A stretch of DNA of 64,000 bases from Haematobia irritans (GCF_050003625.1 NC_134397.1:98688162-98752161), one strand, 5' to 3'. Positions 31,722 to 45,291 are shown, counted from the stretch's first letter. Made by a program: numbers and translations. The notes: generated by a model from the sequence alone, not told the origin.

Positions 31722-34394
31722 TTAGGTTAGGCTAGGTTAAAGTGGCAGCCGGATTAAGTTTCAGGCTCACTTAGACTATTCAGTCCAATGTGATACCACA
31801 TTCAACTAAAAGTACATATTGCACATGGGCACTTCTAGATTTAACCACTGAACCTTCTCTATTATTTTCTTTTGTTGAACCAACCAGATTGTTCCAAAAA
31901 AATTAACAGTCTGCTTTAGTTAACGTTTCCAGGTCCGCCAGTAATCTAAAGCTATATGCCCCTAAAATTCGCTTACGCCTCACACAAAATGCAGGACACT
32001 CACACAAGAGGTGTTTAATTAATTCCTTTTCCTCCACATCATGACAGCTCATACAGTAGTCATTATACTTCGCACCAATAGTTTTTGCAAATTCGCCTAT
32101 CAGGCAGCGACCCGTTATAGCAGATATCAGGAGTGCTATCTGACGTCTTGAGAACACTAGTATATCTAGTGTGCGGTTCAAGTTTAAATGGGGCCGTATA
32201 TCGCTTGGTGTCGTTACAACCTTTGCAATTCTCCCATCGAACATTTGCCATCATGACAGCCTTCTCACGCAATAAGAGCTTGCAGGTAGCCAGAGACATA
32301 CCAACAAATCCTAGTTCCCTTGGAATATGTATGGTAGTTCCTAGCCTTGCTAACTCATGTGCTTCGCAGTTCCCCGGTATGTTCCTATGGCCAGGCAACC
32401 ATATTAGGTGCATATTGTACTACTCAGCCATCTCGTTGAGAGATTTGCGGCAGTAGATGGCCGTTTTCGAGTTAAAGAACACAGAGTCCAAGTCCAAGGA
32501 TTTTATTGCAGGTTGACTGTCTGAGTATATATTAATGCCAAAATTTTTTGGAACATTACTTCTCAGCCAATTCGCCACCTCTCTTATTGCTAATATTTCA
32601 GCCTGAAAAACACTACAGTGATTAGGTAATTTTTTCGCTATTCGAAGTTCCAGATCCTTTGTATATATCCAATTTGGAGCCATCAGTGTAGAAATCTATA
32701 TATCTTATATTCACCGGGGTCTGTGTGCGCTACGCCTCACTGTTGGGAATTAGAATTTCAAACTTTTTGTCGAAAACGTTAGGCACATCTTGCATTATTT
32801 TGAGGACCTAACTGTGACCGTACATTTTTTCCGACCACAGCGATAGCTCGCGCAACCGCACAGCCGTAGTTTCAGCTGACTGTTTGGCCAAAATGTCTAA
32901 AGGCAATGGATGCTGCATGACATTAAGGGAATTTGTTCCTGTCTTACTGAATACGCCATACGCTGAACTTGATCTAAACCTGTCGGTTGCTGAAGTGCCG
33001 GCCACCAGACTACAACACCATATAGCAATATAGGTCTAACTACTGCCGTGTATAGCCAATGCACAATTTTCGGTTTTAGTCCCCACTTTTTTCCTATTGC
33101 CTTTTTGCACGAGTTCAAAGCTACAGTGGCTTTTTTCGCTCTTTCTTCAATATTAAGCATAAAGTTCAGCTTCCTGTCCAGAATAACGCCAAGATATTTT
33201 GTACACTCACCAAAGGGAATTTCAATATCCCCTAAGGAAATAGGCCTAATCGTGGGAGTTTTGCGATCTTTGCAGTACATGACTAATTCTGTAGGATTTA
33301 CTCCTAGATCATTCTCTTTCGTCCATTTCTCAGTCATCCAAAGGGCTCTCTGTATAACATATAACGACTTTTGTTTCCCTCCACTTTTCTGGAATATATG
33401 CTAAGTTCATACATCCTTTATATATCACCGTCAACCAGGGGATAATTCTTTCAATCACTGCTTGTAACTCCGCCGGAGTAATACCTTCAGGTCCGGTGGA
33501 TTTGAATGGCCCAAAACTATTTAACGACCATTTTATTCTAGATTCCGATACAATATCCTCGGTAGGAAATGACCGCTGAGTCACTATGGCACCGCCAGTG
33601 GCCATTTTATTCTAGATTCCGTTACAATATCCTCGGTAGGAAATGACCGCTGAGCCACTATGGCACCGCCAGAACATGGTTCAACCATCTGATTTCCAGG
33701 AAAACGTGTCCAATAGTACTTCCAGCGTCTCTTCACTGGACGTTGTCCAATTGCCCTCCCAATGTTTTAATGAAACAGCTTCCTGCAGGATTTCCTCATA
33801 TTACTTAACTCCGTAGACCACCATGGTGGTCGATTTTTCCGCCTTGGCTTCCCCCTAGGGCATGCAGCTTTCAGTGAGATGTTGAAGACCTCAGTAATAC
33901 GCTCCACTGCGTGTTCGATATCTTGCACAGTGATCATATTTGTCTCTGCTATTTCCCGTATCATCATATCGAACGATTCCTTATACCTATTCCAATCAGC
34001 TTTCCTAACATTTGGCGGAAATATGGTCTTTGAAATACGAACAGCCAATCTGAAACTGATGTAGCGATGATCTGAAGCTATGTTCCCTTAAAACTTGCCA
34101 CTCAGATATCTTATCATTCAGTTGCGGAGAGGCCAATGTGACGTCCAACACCTCTTGGCTGTTTTTTGTGATGAATGTTGGTGCATCTCCCTTATTGCAA
34201 ACTACCAGGTTAGTACGCAAAATAAACTCTATTAGCGACTCTTCCCATGCATTCGTATCACTACTTCCCCGAATACTGTGATGTGTATTTGCATCGCATC
34301 CCATAATGAGTTTTGCTTTTGTTTTCAGTGAGTCCTCAACTAAGGTCTTAACGGCACATGGAGGCATCTCCCTATCATGTTCCATGTAGACCAA
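31722..34394 (-). mobile_element. LINE L5, decayed
   Basis: A minus-strand copy of the L1-L6 family. The AACCT-type tail is at 31722 (aggttaggctaggttaaagt). ORF2 is in many pieces, from the C-terminus near 31903 to the endonuclease near 34394. The RT core including YADD is deleted near 33356, and another deletion near 33776 removes the segment between RT and endonuclease. A 74-bp tandem duplication lies at 33528-33675. L6 is inserted at 34395 within the codons for VYMEHDREMPP. Confidence 0.85.
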
Positions 34395-37300
34395 GGTTAG
34401 GTTAAAGTGGCAGCCCGATTAAATTTCAGGCTCACTTAGACTATTCAGTCCATTGTGATACCACATTTAACTAAAAGTACCTATTACATATGGGCACTTC
34501 TAGTCTTAACCACTGAACCTTCTCTATTATTTACTTTTGTGGAACCAACCAGATTGCTGCAAAAACATTAACAAACTGCTTAAGTTAACGTTTTCCAGGT
34601 CAGCCAGTAATCTAAAGCTATATGCTCCTAAAATTCGCTTACGCCTTACACAAAAAGGACACAAAAAGTTCAGGACGCTGAACTTTATCTAAACAAGTCG
34701 GTTTCTGAAGTGCCGGCCACCAGACTACAACACCATATAGCATTATAGGTCTAACTACTGCCGTGTATAGCCAATGCACAATTTTTGGTTTTAGTCCCCA
34801 CTTTTTCCCTATTGCCCTTTTGCACGAGTACAAAGCTACCGTGGCTTTTCTCGCCCTCTCTTCAATATTAAGCCTAAAATTCAGCTTCCTGTCCAAAATA
34901 ACGCCAAGGTATTTTGCACACTCACCAAAGGGAATTTCAGTACCCCGTAAGGAAATGGGTCTAACCGTGGGAGTTTTGCGATTTTTGCAGTACATGACTA
35001 ATTCTGTCTTTGCAGGATTTACCCCAAGACCATTGTCTTTCGCACATTTCTCAGTCATCCGGAGGGCCCTCTGAATAATATCTCTGATTGTGGATGGGAA
35101 TTTTCCCCTGACTGCCAGAGCCACATCATCTGCGTATGCCACCACTTTTATCCTTTCTTTTTCTAGAGAAACCAGAAGGTTGTTTATAGCAACATTCCAA
35201 AGAAGAGGTGATAGAACTCCTCCTTGGGGAGTGCCCCTGTTCACATACCTTTGAATGTTTGCTTGCCCTAGTGTGGCTGAAATACGTCTCTTTATTAGAA
35301 GTTCGTCTAACAGCCTAAGTATACCTGGATCAACATTCAGAGTTGTCAGTCCATTTAATATCGAGCTTGGATGGACATTATTGAACGCCCCTTCGATGTC
35401 TAGAAACGCTACGATTGTGTATTCTTTGACAGATAGTGAGCTTTCAATAAAGCTGACCAGTTCATGCAATGCGGTCTCAGTAGACCTGCCCTTCGAGTAT
35501 GCATGCTGTCGTTTCGAGAGCAAACTTGAATCCACGCTAGTTCTAAGATACATGTCTATCATCCTCTCCAGGGTCTTAAGTAGGAATGAGGATAAGCTGA
35601 TTGGTCGGAAATCCTTCGCACTCGAGTGAGAGGCTTTTCCTGTTTTAGGTATGAAGACAACTTTTGTTTCCCTCCACTTTTCTGGAATATATGCTAAGTT
35701 TACACATTGTTTATATATCACCGTCAACCAGGGGATAATTCTTTCAGCCACTGCCTGTAACTCCGCCGGAATAATTCCATCAGGTCCGGGGGATTTGAAT
35801 GGTCCAAAGCTATTTAAAGCCCATTTTATTCTAGATTCCGACACAATTTCCTCGATAGGAAATGATCGCTGAGCCTCTGTTACACCGCCGGAACATGGTT
35901 CAACCGTCTGATTTCCAGGGAAGTGTGTGTCCAAAAGTACCTCCAACGTCTCCTCACTGGACGTTGTCCAATTTCCCTCCGATGTTTTAATGAAACCTGG
36001 AGCGGTGTTAGTGGATGCTAGTATCTTCCGTAGTCTGGAAGCCTCTGACGTATTTTCAATACTGCTACAGTAATCATCCCAAGAGTTTTGTTGAGACCTT
36101 CTCAGTTCTCGTTTATATTCTCTCAGATTCATCTTGTAAGTGTCCCAATCCTCCGGAGCTCTTGTGGACTTTGCTTTGTTAAAGAGCTTCCTGCAGGATT
36201 TCCTCATATTACTTAACTCCGTAGTCCACCATGGCGGCCGATTTTTTCCCCTTGGCTTTCCTCTAGGGCATGCAGCTTTCAGTGAAATGTTGAAGGCCTT
36301 AGTAATCCGCTCCACTGCGTGTTCGATATCTTGCACAGTGCTCATATTTGTCTCCGGCACTTCCGGTATCATCAAATTGAACGATTCCCTATACCTATTC
36401 CAATCAGCTTTCCTAACATTTGGCGGAAATATGGTCTTTGAAGTACGAACAGCCAATCTGAAACTGATGTAGCGATGATCTGAGAAGCTATGTTCCCTCA
36501 AAACTTGCCACTCATATATCTTATCATTCAGTTCCGGAGAGGTCAACGTTACGTCCAAAACCTCTTGTGTGTTCCTGCTGACGAAGGTTGGTGCATCTCC
36601 CTTATTGCAAACTACCAGGTTAGTACGCAAAATAAACTCTATTAGCGACTCTTCCCTTGCATTAGTATCACTACTTCCCCAAATACTATGATGTGCATTT
36701 GCATCGCATCCCATAATGAGTTTTGTCTTCGTTTTTAGTGACTCCTCAACTAAGGTCTTAACGGCACGGGGTGGCATCTCCCTATCATGTCCCATGTAGA
36801 CCAAAGATACCCAGAGTTTGCATTTGGATATCTCTAGACTGGCTACGACAGTGTCTGCATTGGTGATGAAAGAAGCAGAAATAACTTTAGTTCGTTTTTA
36901 GCAATTATACATGCTGGATTTATATCTTTACCGGTATTATTCAAAAGTTTGAAACCCGGAGTGCTTAATTCACAGATCATGTTCTTATATATGTATGGTT
37001 CTGGAATAAGAACTATATCTATGTCTCCTTTCATCAGGTGAACTTGTAAGGTAGCACAAGCGGCCTTTCAATGGTGAAGATTTATCTGGAGGAACCGTAG
37101 AACCATACAAATTTTCAACCACCGTCACATCAGCCTCTTCAATTGAGCCATCAAGGGCTTCCTCTTCACAGATCTCGGTGACACTCGCAACAACCCGCGG
37201 TTAGGCTTTGGTGAGGTTTGTGCTTGTAGGGACTTCCCGTATACGATGTTCGTCAATGTCTGCCGTTTTTATGTCTCCTTCGGCTTCGTAAGATTTTCCT

Positions 37301-38339
37301 TCTTCTGACTTTACCGGAGACTTGTCCGTTTCGGAATCCTTTGGCTGATCGCTTTTGTATATATTCATATGGATATCATAAAGCCATAACTTACACGTCC
37401 TTGGGTCTGGGCTAGATGTGGCAGCGACTCAATGTTCAATATAAACACCGCATGTCGTCTTGGTCCATCCACCTCATCCAAACGACCAACCTTCCAATCG
37501 GCGGTTGGAAGATTTGGATTGCATTCCTTTAGTCTGTTTAGTATTGTGTGTTTATAGTGCTCTAGGTTTAGCCGGTATGTCTTTTTTATCGACTAACTCT
37601 AAAGCGGCTCCTTCCCAAACTTCACCAATTAACATCAAAGCAGCTTTAAAGCAATCCATAGACCTCTGGTCCGCAAATATTATTAACTTATATCGTCCAT
37701 GATACCATCTTGCCATCGAGTACTTGGTCCGGGAAACTTTTTTCGCACCTCTGAGTAGACACCAGACATCGCGTTCTCAATTTCCCCCCATTTTTGCTTT
37801 GGAACCATACCGTCCAATGCTATTTTATTAATGATAGCCATCACAAGGCTGTCTTCTGCAACTGAGGCAAACGATCTTTGATCCCGTTTAGAGGATGGCA
37901 GTTCATCCGGTGATCGTTCCCTTTTTCCAGCTTTAGGAATTCCTTGAGTCCATTTTAAGGAATCGCTTTGCTTAGCCGACATCCTAATTTCTTTAGGATA
38001 AACAAAGCATTTCTGCGTTATTTGAATCTCTTTCGTGAGGGATTACCTCCTTTTGATGCCGTTACCTTGGAAAAGGTTCGACTTGTCAAAGTGTCGCCAC
38101 CTGTCGACTCGTCTACAGGTCGACTAAGTGGGCCTGACTCTTGGTCACTTCCCAAATTTTTAACTTCCGTCGATACCCGCCCACTGGGCCCTGAAGTTAG
38201 CAACCCAGTGGATGACTTCGATTTTCGCTGCATGGTGGTTTAATTTTCCACCACACGTGAAATTCGTAATAATTATTTATTACGATGAAATAATCCGCTA
38301 TTAAAAAACACGTCCGTTCAGTTCGACGGTTGAATAACA
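34395..38339 (-). mobile_element. LINE L6, chimeric, inserted in L5
   Basis: The 3' end (34395-34661) has a 3' UTR nearly identical to that of L3 and not to that of L2. From 34675 to 38339 it is nearly identical to L2. Between the two parts RNase H and the RT thumb are deleted, with about 13 bases of unmatched filler at 34662-34674. The 5' UTR and ORF1 remnant (37041-38233) carry the same breaks as L2. Confidence 0.85.
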
Positions 38340-39657
38340 TATTACATAGAACTGTTTGTACAAAGATTTATTTCGGCAAAATTCGACTATAATAAACCGT
38401 TTTTCGGAAGATTCAAGTGTGGTCCACTTTGGGTGAATTACCAGAATTTGTTCTGATAATTGGTTGATAGTTTTGCTGCAAGTAGAGGATGCTGATGAGG
38501 AATGTGGTAATTCCGAAACGTGCGTCCATCCAACCATCTTGCAGTCTATAGGGCTTTGCCCAAATAAATTTGATTAACATTCTTTTCCTCAGTTGGTTAA
38601 GCTACTCTTGTAGTTTAGTCAACGCAATGAAAAAACAACAAACAAAATTTCGACAAAATTTTCTGTAGAAATGAAAATTTTGAATAGAAATAAAAATTTG
38701 ACAAAATTTTCTATCGAAGGAAATTTTAACTTTTAATTTATATTTATTATAAAATGGTCCGCTGGCACCAATTTTCGTTCAATTTTGGAAAAATGTTGGT
38801 CCAAAATAAAAATTTATTGTGGCAACGCTGAACATAACACAGCGGGAGAATCAAATGATAGCAATTCGTGGTTAGTGTGAAGATGCTTAGAAAACTGTGC
38901 TGGTATGGGTGCATTCGTTTGGCTATGCTCTTGGCATTTAATGAGGCTTCGCACACATTTTGATATGCTTAAATCTAAATATTACTTAATTTGAATATTA
39001 AAATGTGTATGATTTGAGCAGAGTTTTCCCTGAATACACAAAATTGGCATTTGAAAAAAAATGAGCATATGTTATTGCTTTGAGAGCAGCATTTTATGTA
39101 TGTTACTTGTGGGTATGTGTTTTGTTTACCTCCACCGGCATAATTTGTTTCTTTTTGTGGCGTCAAAACGAATGGAGACATTTAATTCAAAATATTCACA
39201 CAAAGGAACTTAAAACGACGAAAAATACATAGAATTTCCAAACGGATCATCATAAAAACAAGTATATACGGCTGTAAGTTCGGCCAGGCCGAAGCTTATG
39301 TACCCTCCACCATGGATTGCGTAGAAACTTCTACTAAAGACTGTCATCCATAATCGAATTACTTGGGTTGCGGTATCACTTGCCGATGGCAAGGTATCTT
39401 AAAACTTCCTAACACCGTCTTCTAAATTGCAAGGTAGTCTATATGTGGTATATATTAAACTAAACAAGTATATACAGCACTAAGTTCGGTCGGGCCGAAT
39501 CTTAAATACCCACCACCATGAACCAAATATTAGGGTTTCCTTTGAAATTTCAGGAGGGCTTGAGGACACTTCCCGAAGACAAATTTAAAGATTTCACCTA
39601 TAAGGACTATATCCATAAGCGTAGGAAGGCCTCTGGGGAGGGGGCTTAGACCCCCCA
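34675..39657. repeat. 4,983-bp direct duplication, copy 2
   Basis: It matches 7774-12756 at a constant offset of 26,901 bp. It includes most of L6, its 5' flank (R-A copy at 38356-38736, unassigned 38737-39254) and two CCTCCACCATGG-type starts (39255-39657). After 39657 the copies diverge: here gaaaaaatttagcacca follows, while in copy 1 LINE L3 begins. Confidence 0.95.
34680..37034 (-). pseudogene. L6 ORF2: endonuclease and RT only
   Basis: About 710 codons of endonuclease and RT are open (36804-34680), with MGCDANAHHSIWG, GTPQGGVLSPLLWN and AYADDVALAV intact. The N-terminal 63 codons are in another frame (37034-36843) because of the same one-base deletion as in L2. The frame runs into the deletion junction at 34675 and stops soon after. 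RNase H is missing. Confidence 0.9.
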
Positions 39658-39869
39658 GAAAAAATTTAGCACCACCCCCCCCCCCCTGAATTTGAAAACC
39701 TATTTACGATTTTACATTTTTATAAAAATTAAACAAGTATATACTCGTACAACGCACAAAGTTCCACTAAAGACTTTCATGCACAATCGAATTACTTGGG
39801 TTGTGGTAGAAGTCTGATATTTATGAAATATAGCTGTGGTTGAACTTATGATTTAGTAGAATAAAAAAT
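39658..39869. other. Junction sequence with poly-C and diverged repeat start
   Basis: It contains a run of C bases at 39674-39686 and, at 39731, a third start of the acaagtatatac repeat type. No gene. Confidence 0.5.
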
Positions 39870-40330
39870 AGTAATTGATATTAAAACTATTCTTTCATAA
39901 AATAATATCTTAATAATGCTGCAAAAAACCGTCGCCAAAAAAAGAAGTGAAAATGTTCTTTTTGGGTCTGGAAGTGGTACAAAATTGGCGGAGAAGCTAT
40001 GAATGTAATATGAACTTGTCATAGAACGAATGTCCACCGTTTCAACAACCGTTGCAATGAATTTGCATCACTTCTTAAGGTGTGATCCGAATTCAGTGTT
40101 TTGAATGTGAATTAAAAATTTTGTGATATTTTCCCAAATAAATAATTTTTATACTTTTTATGATTTTTAATGCATTCTAACGCTTGTTTGAAACGTTTTT
40201 CCAAATATTATCGATTTTTCTATAATGGATGTAGCATTTTTGTGGCAAAATTTGAATAATTTGTACCATTTTATTTATTCTTACTCTTTTTTTAAACTAT
40301 TTGAAAAAAGAAAACAAGAAATTACGCATT
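39870..40330 (-). repeat. Dispersed repeat R-B, copy 2 (no MITE)
   Basis: The reverse complement matches 30425-31200 without the MITE. At the position of the MITE the sequence reads aatatttggaaaaacgtttc (reverse complement), against aatatttaagg and acgtttc on the two sides of the MITE in copy 1. Confidence 0.75.
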
Positions 40331-42169
40331 AAAATATAAAAAAAGGAAGTAAAAAAACTTCCTGTGTAGTTAAAATAGTTAACTTCTTTGTGAAGTCATT
40401 TTTGGAAGTGATTTTAAAGTTGTGCCTTTAGAACAACTCCCAATTTTTTGCTGGGAAAAGTGTGGAACTACCCTACGGGAAATGGGTATGGACCAGTCCC
40501 AGTTCTGATCAAAACGTATGGAAGGGACCGCCCACTTTAACATGGGATTGTCATTGACGGAGTCAACTTACATTTTAGGACGCGTCTTGGACTCATCCCA
40601 AAGGACACGTCCTGGGACAATTTAGCAGGAGCAACCCATAAACAGGTCCTCAGGAACCAGTCTCGGACAAACTCTTAGAAATCTCTTTCAATTTAGGCTC
40701 CTAATCGAACCCGAAATGAAAAAAAAAAACAAAAGGTTATTGTTCACGCACGAATAAGTGTGAACGCCTTTTCGTTATGCGACACCAAATATTGCCTTTA
40801 ATGGACATCCCTAATTGCGTGAACGTTTCGTCCTCCACATCATTGTTTGCCGCCGTTGTGTGATCCGAAGGGATCACTGTAGTCTAAAGAGAAGAGGAGA
40901 TGAGAGAAAGAATAATAGAAGCGGTAGTTAAGAACAAATTATCATAGAGCGCGAAGCTCAACCATCGTCAGTGTACGAAAAGTAAAACCAATCAGTGAAA
41001 GTTTGTAAATAATTAAACAGAATAGTTCTAATAAGAAATCGGCAACGACGGCAAACATTAAGTGACAGATATAATTAGTGTTGGACAAGTCATCAATATA
41101 AGTGTGAAAGTGTCACAAATAAACAAATTGAATTGCTACAATTGAAACACCAAAGATTCTTTTTCTTGTAAGCTTGGCAAGGCAATCGATATTATCTGCC
41201 CCGGGGGGCATTTGCGGTATATGTGGCTCAAAAAACTATCACACCAGTAGTGATCTGCCCCTTCGAGAGTGAGTTAATTTTTTGCCCATTACAAATAGTG
41301 TTACACCAGAGGAAAGTAAAACCCATTCGGGCATCTCCAAGTGTTGTTTGACTAAGGCCGGAGAGTTGGGATTAGGCCCCAACATATGGTCCTTGTGATC
41401 CGTCTTTTTGTGAAAACCAGCATTGTAATATTCGTTAGAGTGGAATATTCAACAAATATAACCCATAAAATTAAACACAGGCCCAAGCAATTTGGAGAAA
41501 AGGTATGTACATTATCATTTTTATTTGAGTGTGGAAAGATATATGTGCATGCATTGGCCCTTCTCTGTTCCATACTGTGCATTACATCTGTCACTGCCCC
41601 TTCTTGCGACACAAAATATAAGCAAAAAGAAAATAAAACTTTAAATAGATTTTGGAAGAGAAAATAACAGTTATAAATTTGGTCCAAAATTTATGTACTA
41701 ACAATTGTTGGTGTAGATCGTCAACCAGCAATAATTTTTCTGTGTCATATACCCGCAAACATATATACGTGCAGTCAGTGTTTTGTTTTTGTAACCAACC
41801 GGGATTTTTCGTCTGTCGGCTGATGCATAATTTGGCGGATGCTTGTTTTGCATTTTGTTCTGTCCCTTGGCAGTTGGTATAACAATTACCCCACCACATA
41901 TTTACATGTGGGGGACAGTGGAATGTAAACAAATAATTTAAGAGAACTATCATTGAGAACACGTTCTCATGCGCTTAAGAGAACGGTGGTTGAATGTTTA
42001 CATTTTTGAATGTTGCTGCACATTGAATTGGAACCAATTGAATTTGAGTTTTTTTCTGTTATAGAAGGAACAGAAATGACTCAATAAAAATTTAGCACAC
42101 TTGTAAAAGGCACAAGTCAGTGAGTTGCTATAGGCAAATATACATCGAAAAAAAAAAAATAATAATATA
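40331..42169. other. Unassigned region, possible LTR remnant
   Basis: No supported gene. The part from 40741 (tgttcacgcacgaataagtg) to about 41170 (aataaacaaattgaattgct, followed by a T-rich stretch) has the look of an LTR, with a TG start and a polyadenylation-like AATAAA. It may be the 5' LTR of P2 or a separate solo LTR. Without the 3' LTR of P2, which lies outside the window, this cannot be decided. ORFs on both strands at 41350-41960 overlap each other and show no motifs. Confidence 0.35.
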
Positions 42170-43417
42170 AATATTGTTTCTATGCCTCTCGGTTGGTTGA
42201 AAAAAAAAAGAGATTTTCTAAACATCTGAAGAAGGGTGCTTTTTATGATTGCGCACACTTTTAAAGAGTATTAGTCGGCGAATCATTTTATCTCAGCAAC
42301 ACTTACTTTTCTTGGGATTTTATCTGTCTCTGTTTGCCGTAACAAAACGTTAAATTTGTGTTAATCTTGACTACAACCAAGGTACAGTGGTAGGCAGAAA
42401 AGGTTGGAATTCGTGGTCATGCTCATATGAGACTGTGGCATAGTACTCATATTGGAGATTTCTCATTTTGTAAAAAAAAAATAAAAATTCGTGGAAACAA
42501 ATTTTTGCCTCAAGGAGAGAATTTAATGCAAATACAAATTGGTTGGAACAATCAGAAGCTATTCATCTATATAGAATAGAAAATTATTTAAAATTTATAT
42601 CAATGCTGGAAAATATTAGAAAATTAAAAAGGAAATGCCTATTATTGTCTTGAGAAATAAATTGTTCTGAGTATTCCTAAGTGGGGATTAAAGAATCAGG
42701 ACTGCCTCAAATTAAATTAAAAATTTTGAATAATTTCAACAATATTATGCCTCTCGTTGAAGACTATTAAAAAAAAATCCAAGTTTAGAGCACAGTGGGC
42801 TGATTTGTCTCAAGTTAAAAATTTATATTTAAAGATGTATGCTATTTTTTGGAAAATTGAAATTATTCCTAAAATTGTTGTACAGTAAAAAGTTACCAGA
42901 GTTGTTGTACAAAAAAACTAAATCCATAGGTCTCTGTCTCATTCAACATGTATCGAACGACAAACTGCAAAGTTTCTTAAATTGAGAAAACGATTTCAAA
43001 GCAATAAAACCTAGGAAATTTAGCGCTTCTAGAAATTGAAAATTTTTCTGCCTCTTCGAATTTTTTTCCTTTCTTGGTTTTGTTCCTCAAAACGATTCTC
43101 TGCCTCTTTTTGAGATTACTGTTACGTTGCCTCTTGACAGAATTTGTGCTGTTAAACCAAAAGGTGGCATCGGGATATTGAAATAAATTATTTGCAAATA
43201 AATTTGTTCCTCTGCATATTGGTAGATTCTCTCGCACTGATTTGATTTAAAAATTAGTAAAATTTGCGGAGAGAAGTCTTGCATCGATTTATTGTCAACT
43301 TTTCCAAAAGTGAATCAGAGTCGAACATTGTTTTCTATCCCTTCACGCGCAGCTGTGCAATATTTGTCTTTCTCGAAGTGAAAGACTTGTTTATTAGTAT
43401 ATCTGACTCGACTGAAG
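42170..43417 (+). other. P2 5' leader, rich in TGYCTC motifs
   Basis: No ORF is supported. The plus strand carries ten TGCCTC or TGTCTC hexamers between 42183 and 43143 (42183, 42325, 42506, 42703, 42748, 42806, 42935, 43049, 43101, 43138), far above chance. The gag ATG at 43418 follows. Confidence 0.55.
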
Positions 43418-45291
43418 ATGGGATTGTTAGAAGAATATCTTGTGTTGTCCGATGAGTATATTGCTTATGAGCAGACTTTGAAGCAGTCAAAAAAGGTGCA
43501 ACACAACGAATTGTCAATCGAGGCAGAACAACAGGAGGTTCAGGGTATGTACGCAGAATGGAAGGAGGTTTATAAAAAATGTATTGCTGACCCAGAATGC
43601 GAAAAGAAAGATAAGACCACAATAAGGAAGAAGAGGGTAGAAGTTCATGGTGCATATATTAAATACATGGCTATAATTGGAAGCATTAAAGCAAAAATAA
43701 AAGAAGACTTAGCTCCTCCAGTCCCGAAGTCTGCTAGTTCTATTGCTGTCCCACCGTGCGATACAGAAATTTTTCAGGGTGATTATTTGAGCTGGCCCAG
43801 TTTTAGGGATTTGTTCACCGCCATATATGTGAACAATAAAAAGTTAAGTGCGGTAGAAAAATTATACCACCTTTTCCAAAAGACCACCGGTGAGGCAAGA
43901 GAGATAAATAGGCACATTCCTTTGACATCTGAAGGATTTGAAATTGCGTGGGAAAACCTTCGTAATCAATATGAAAATAAACGCATCGTAATCAATAATC
44001 AATTGCGAGGAGTGTTCCAGCGACTTAAAGAAGCTGCTGCGAGAAATTAATAACGCCATATCGGTTCTTAAATTGTATAAAATAGATATTGGTTCATGGG
44101 ATCCGATATTTATATATCAATGTTCGTCGAAGTTGCCAAAGTTAACATTGTCTCTGTGGGAGCAATCAGAAAACAGAAATACCTAAATGGGAGGAACTTG
44201 ATAAGTTCTTAACTGAAAGATTCCATGCATTGGAAAGTGTATCGGACATTTATGGTCCACAAGCGTCGAATTCTTCTCTTTGCCAGCGGCAGAAATACAA
44301 CAATTTTGACAAATCGAAAAGTTTTAAAGTGCATCACACAAAGGTGAATGCTCAGAAATGTAATGTTTTTAAGCGAAATCATATTTTGCGCTCTTGTCCC
44401 AAATTCATGAGTATGAATTATAAAAATAGAATTTCGATAATAAAGAGAGACAAATACTGTTTGAATTGTCTCACTCCGGGACATATGGTGGCTGATTGCC
44501 ACAGTCAGAAAACTTGTTCTGAGTGTAAATTGAAACATCATACGTTACTACACAGACCAAATCCTTCTCAGAGAGGAAATAATAATCAAAGTGGTAATAG
44601 TACGAGTACACAATCATCACAAGAAGCGAATATACAGTCCACAGTAGAACAACCATCAACGTCGACGTCAGGAAACGTCAGAGCGTACCATACATCGGTT
44701 TCAAGAAAAACTATGCTGGCTACAGCATGGGTTACAGTTATAAAAGATGGTCTGTCTCATAAAGCGCGAGCGCTTATCGATCCGTGTGCGGATGAATCGT
44801 TTGTCTCTGAGAGACTGAGAAAATTGTTGAATTTGTCAACAAGAACGATATCAGCTGATATATCAGGGTTAGGTGGTGAACATCTTACAAGGTGTACTAA
44901 ATTAGCAATTCTTACAATTGGTTCTGTAGTCGAAAAGAATTTCTCTCTACACATAGATGCACTAGTTGTCCCTGATGTTACGGGAAATGTTCCCACCCAT
45001 TCTTTTGAAAAATTTTCTGCCTCTCAATTGCCAAAGTTAAATTTTGCTGACCCACATTTTTACATAAGCGGTCCTGTGGATATCCTCATAGGAGGAAATT
45101 TATATCCACTACTTTTACTCAATGGAGTACAGCATGGTATTCTTGGCTCTTTGGTCGCCCAGAAGACAGTCTTTGGGTGGATCGTTACTGGCCCAACGTC
45201 CAATAAGACTTCGGTTAATGTGTCTCGAGTTGCTCATTGTACAAGGATGTCGATAGATAAGCAGCTGTCTCGGTTTTGGGAAATTGAGGAA
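43418..45291 (+). pseudogene. P2 gag and protease
   Basis: The Gag N-terminus starts MGLLEEYLVLSDEYIAYE and includes a DUF1759-type capsid part (FQGDYLSWPSFRDLF, GEAREINRHIPLTSEGF). A frameshift near 44045 and another near 44175 break it. From 44230 the frame is open to the P3 insertion. It includes the paired nucleocapsid Cys/His motifs (YCLNCLTPGHMVADC and TCSECKLKHHTLLHR) and the protease (ALIDPCADESFVSERL, then DILIGGNLYP and FGWIVTGP). The usual D-S/T-G active-site triad reads D-P-C here. It stops at P3, in the codons WEIEE that continue at 53655. Confidence 0.85.

Noticed and set aside
40480..40700. GC-richer stretch with imperfect palindromes (ggacgcgtc, ggacacgtcc)
   Set aside because: I could not define ends, inverted repeats or a target duplication.
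41352..41962. Overlapping ORFs of 76-123 codons on both strands
   Set aside because: They have no family motif, no start context and overlap on opposite strands. They are probably chance ORFs.
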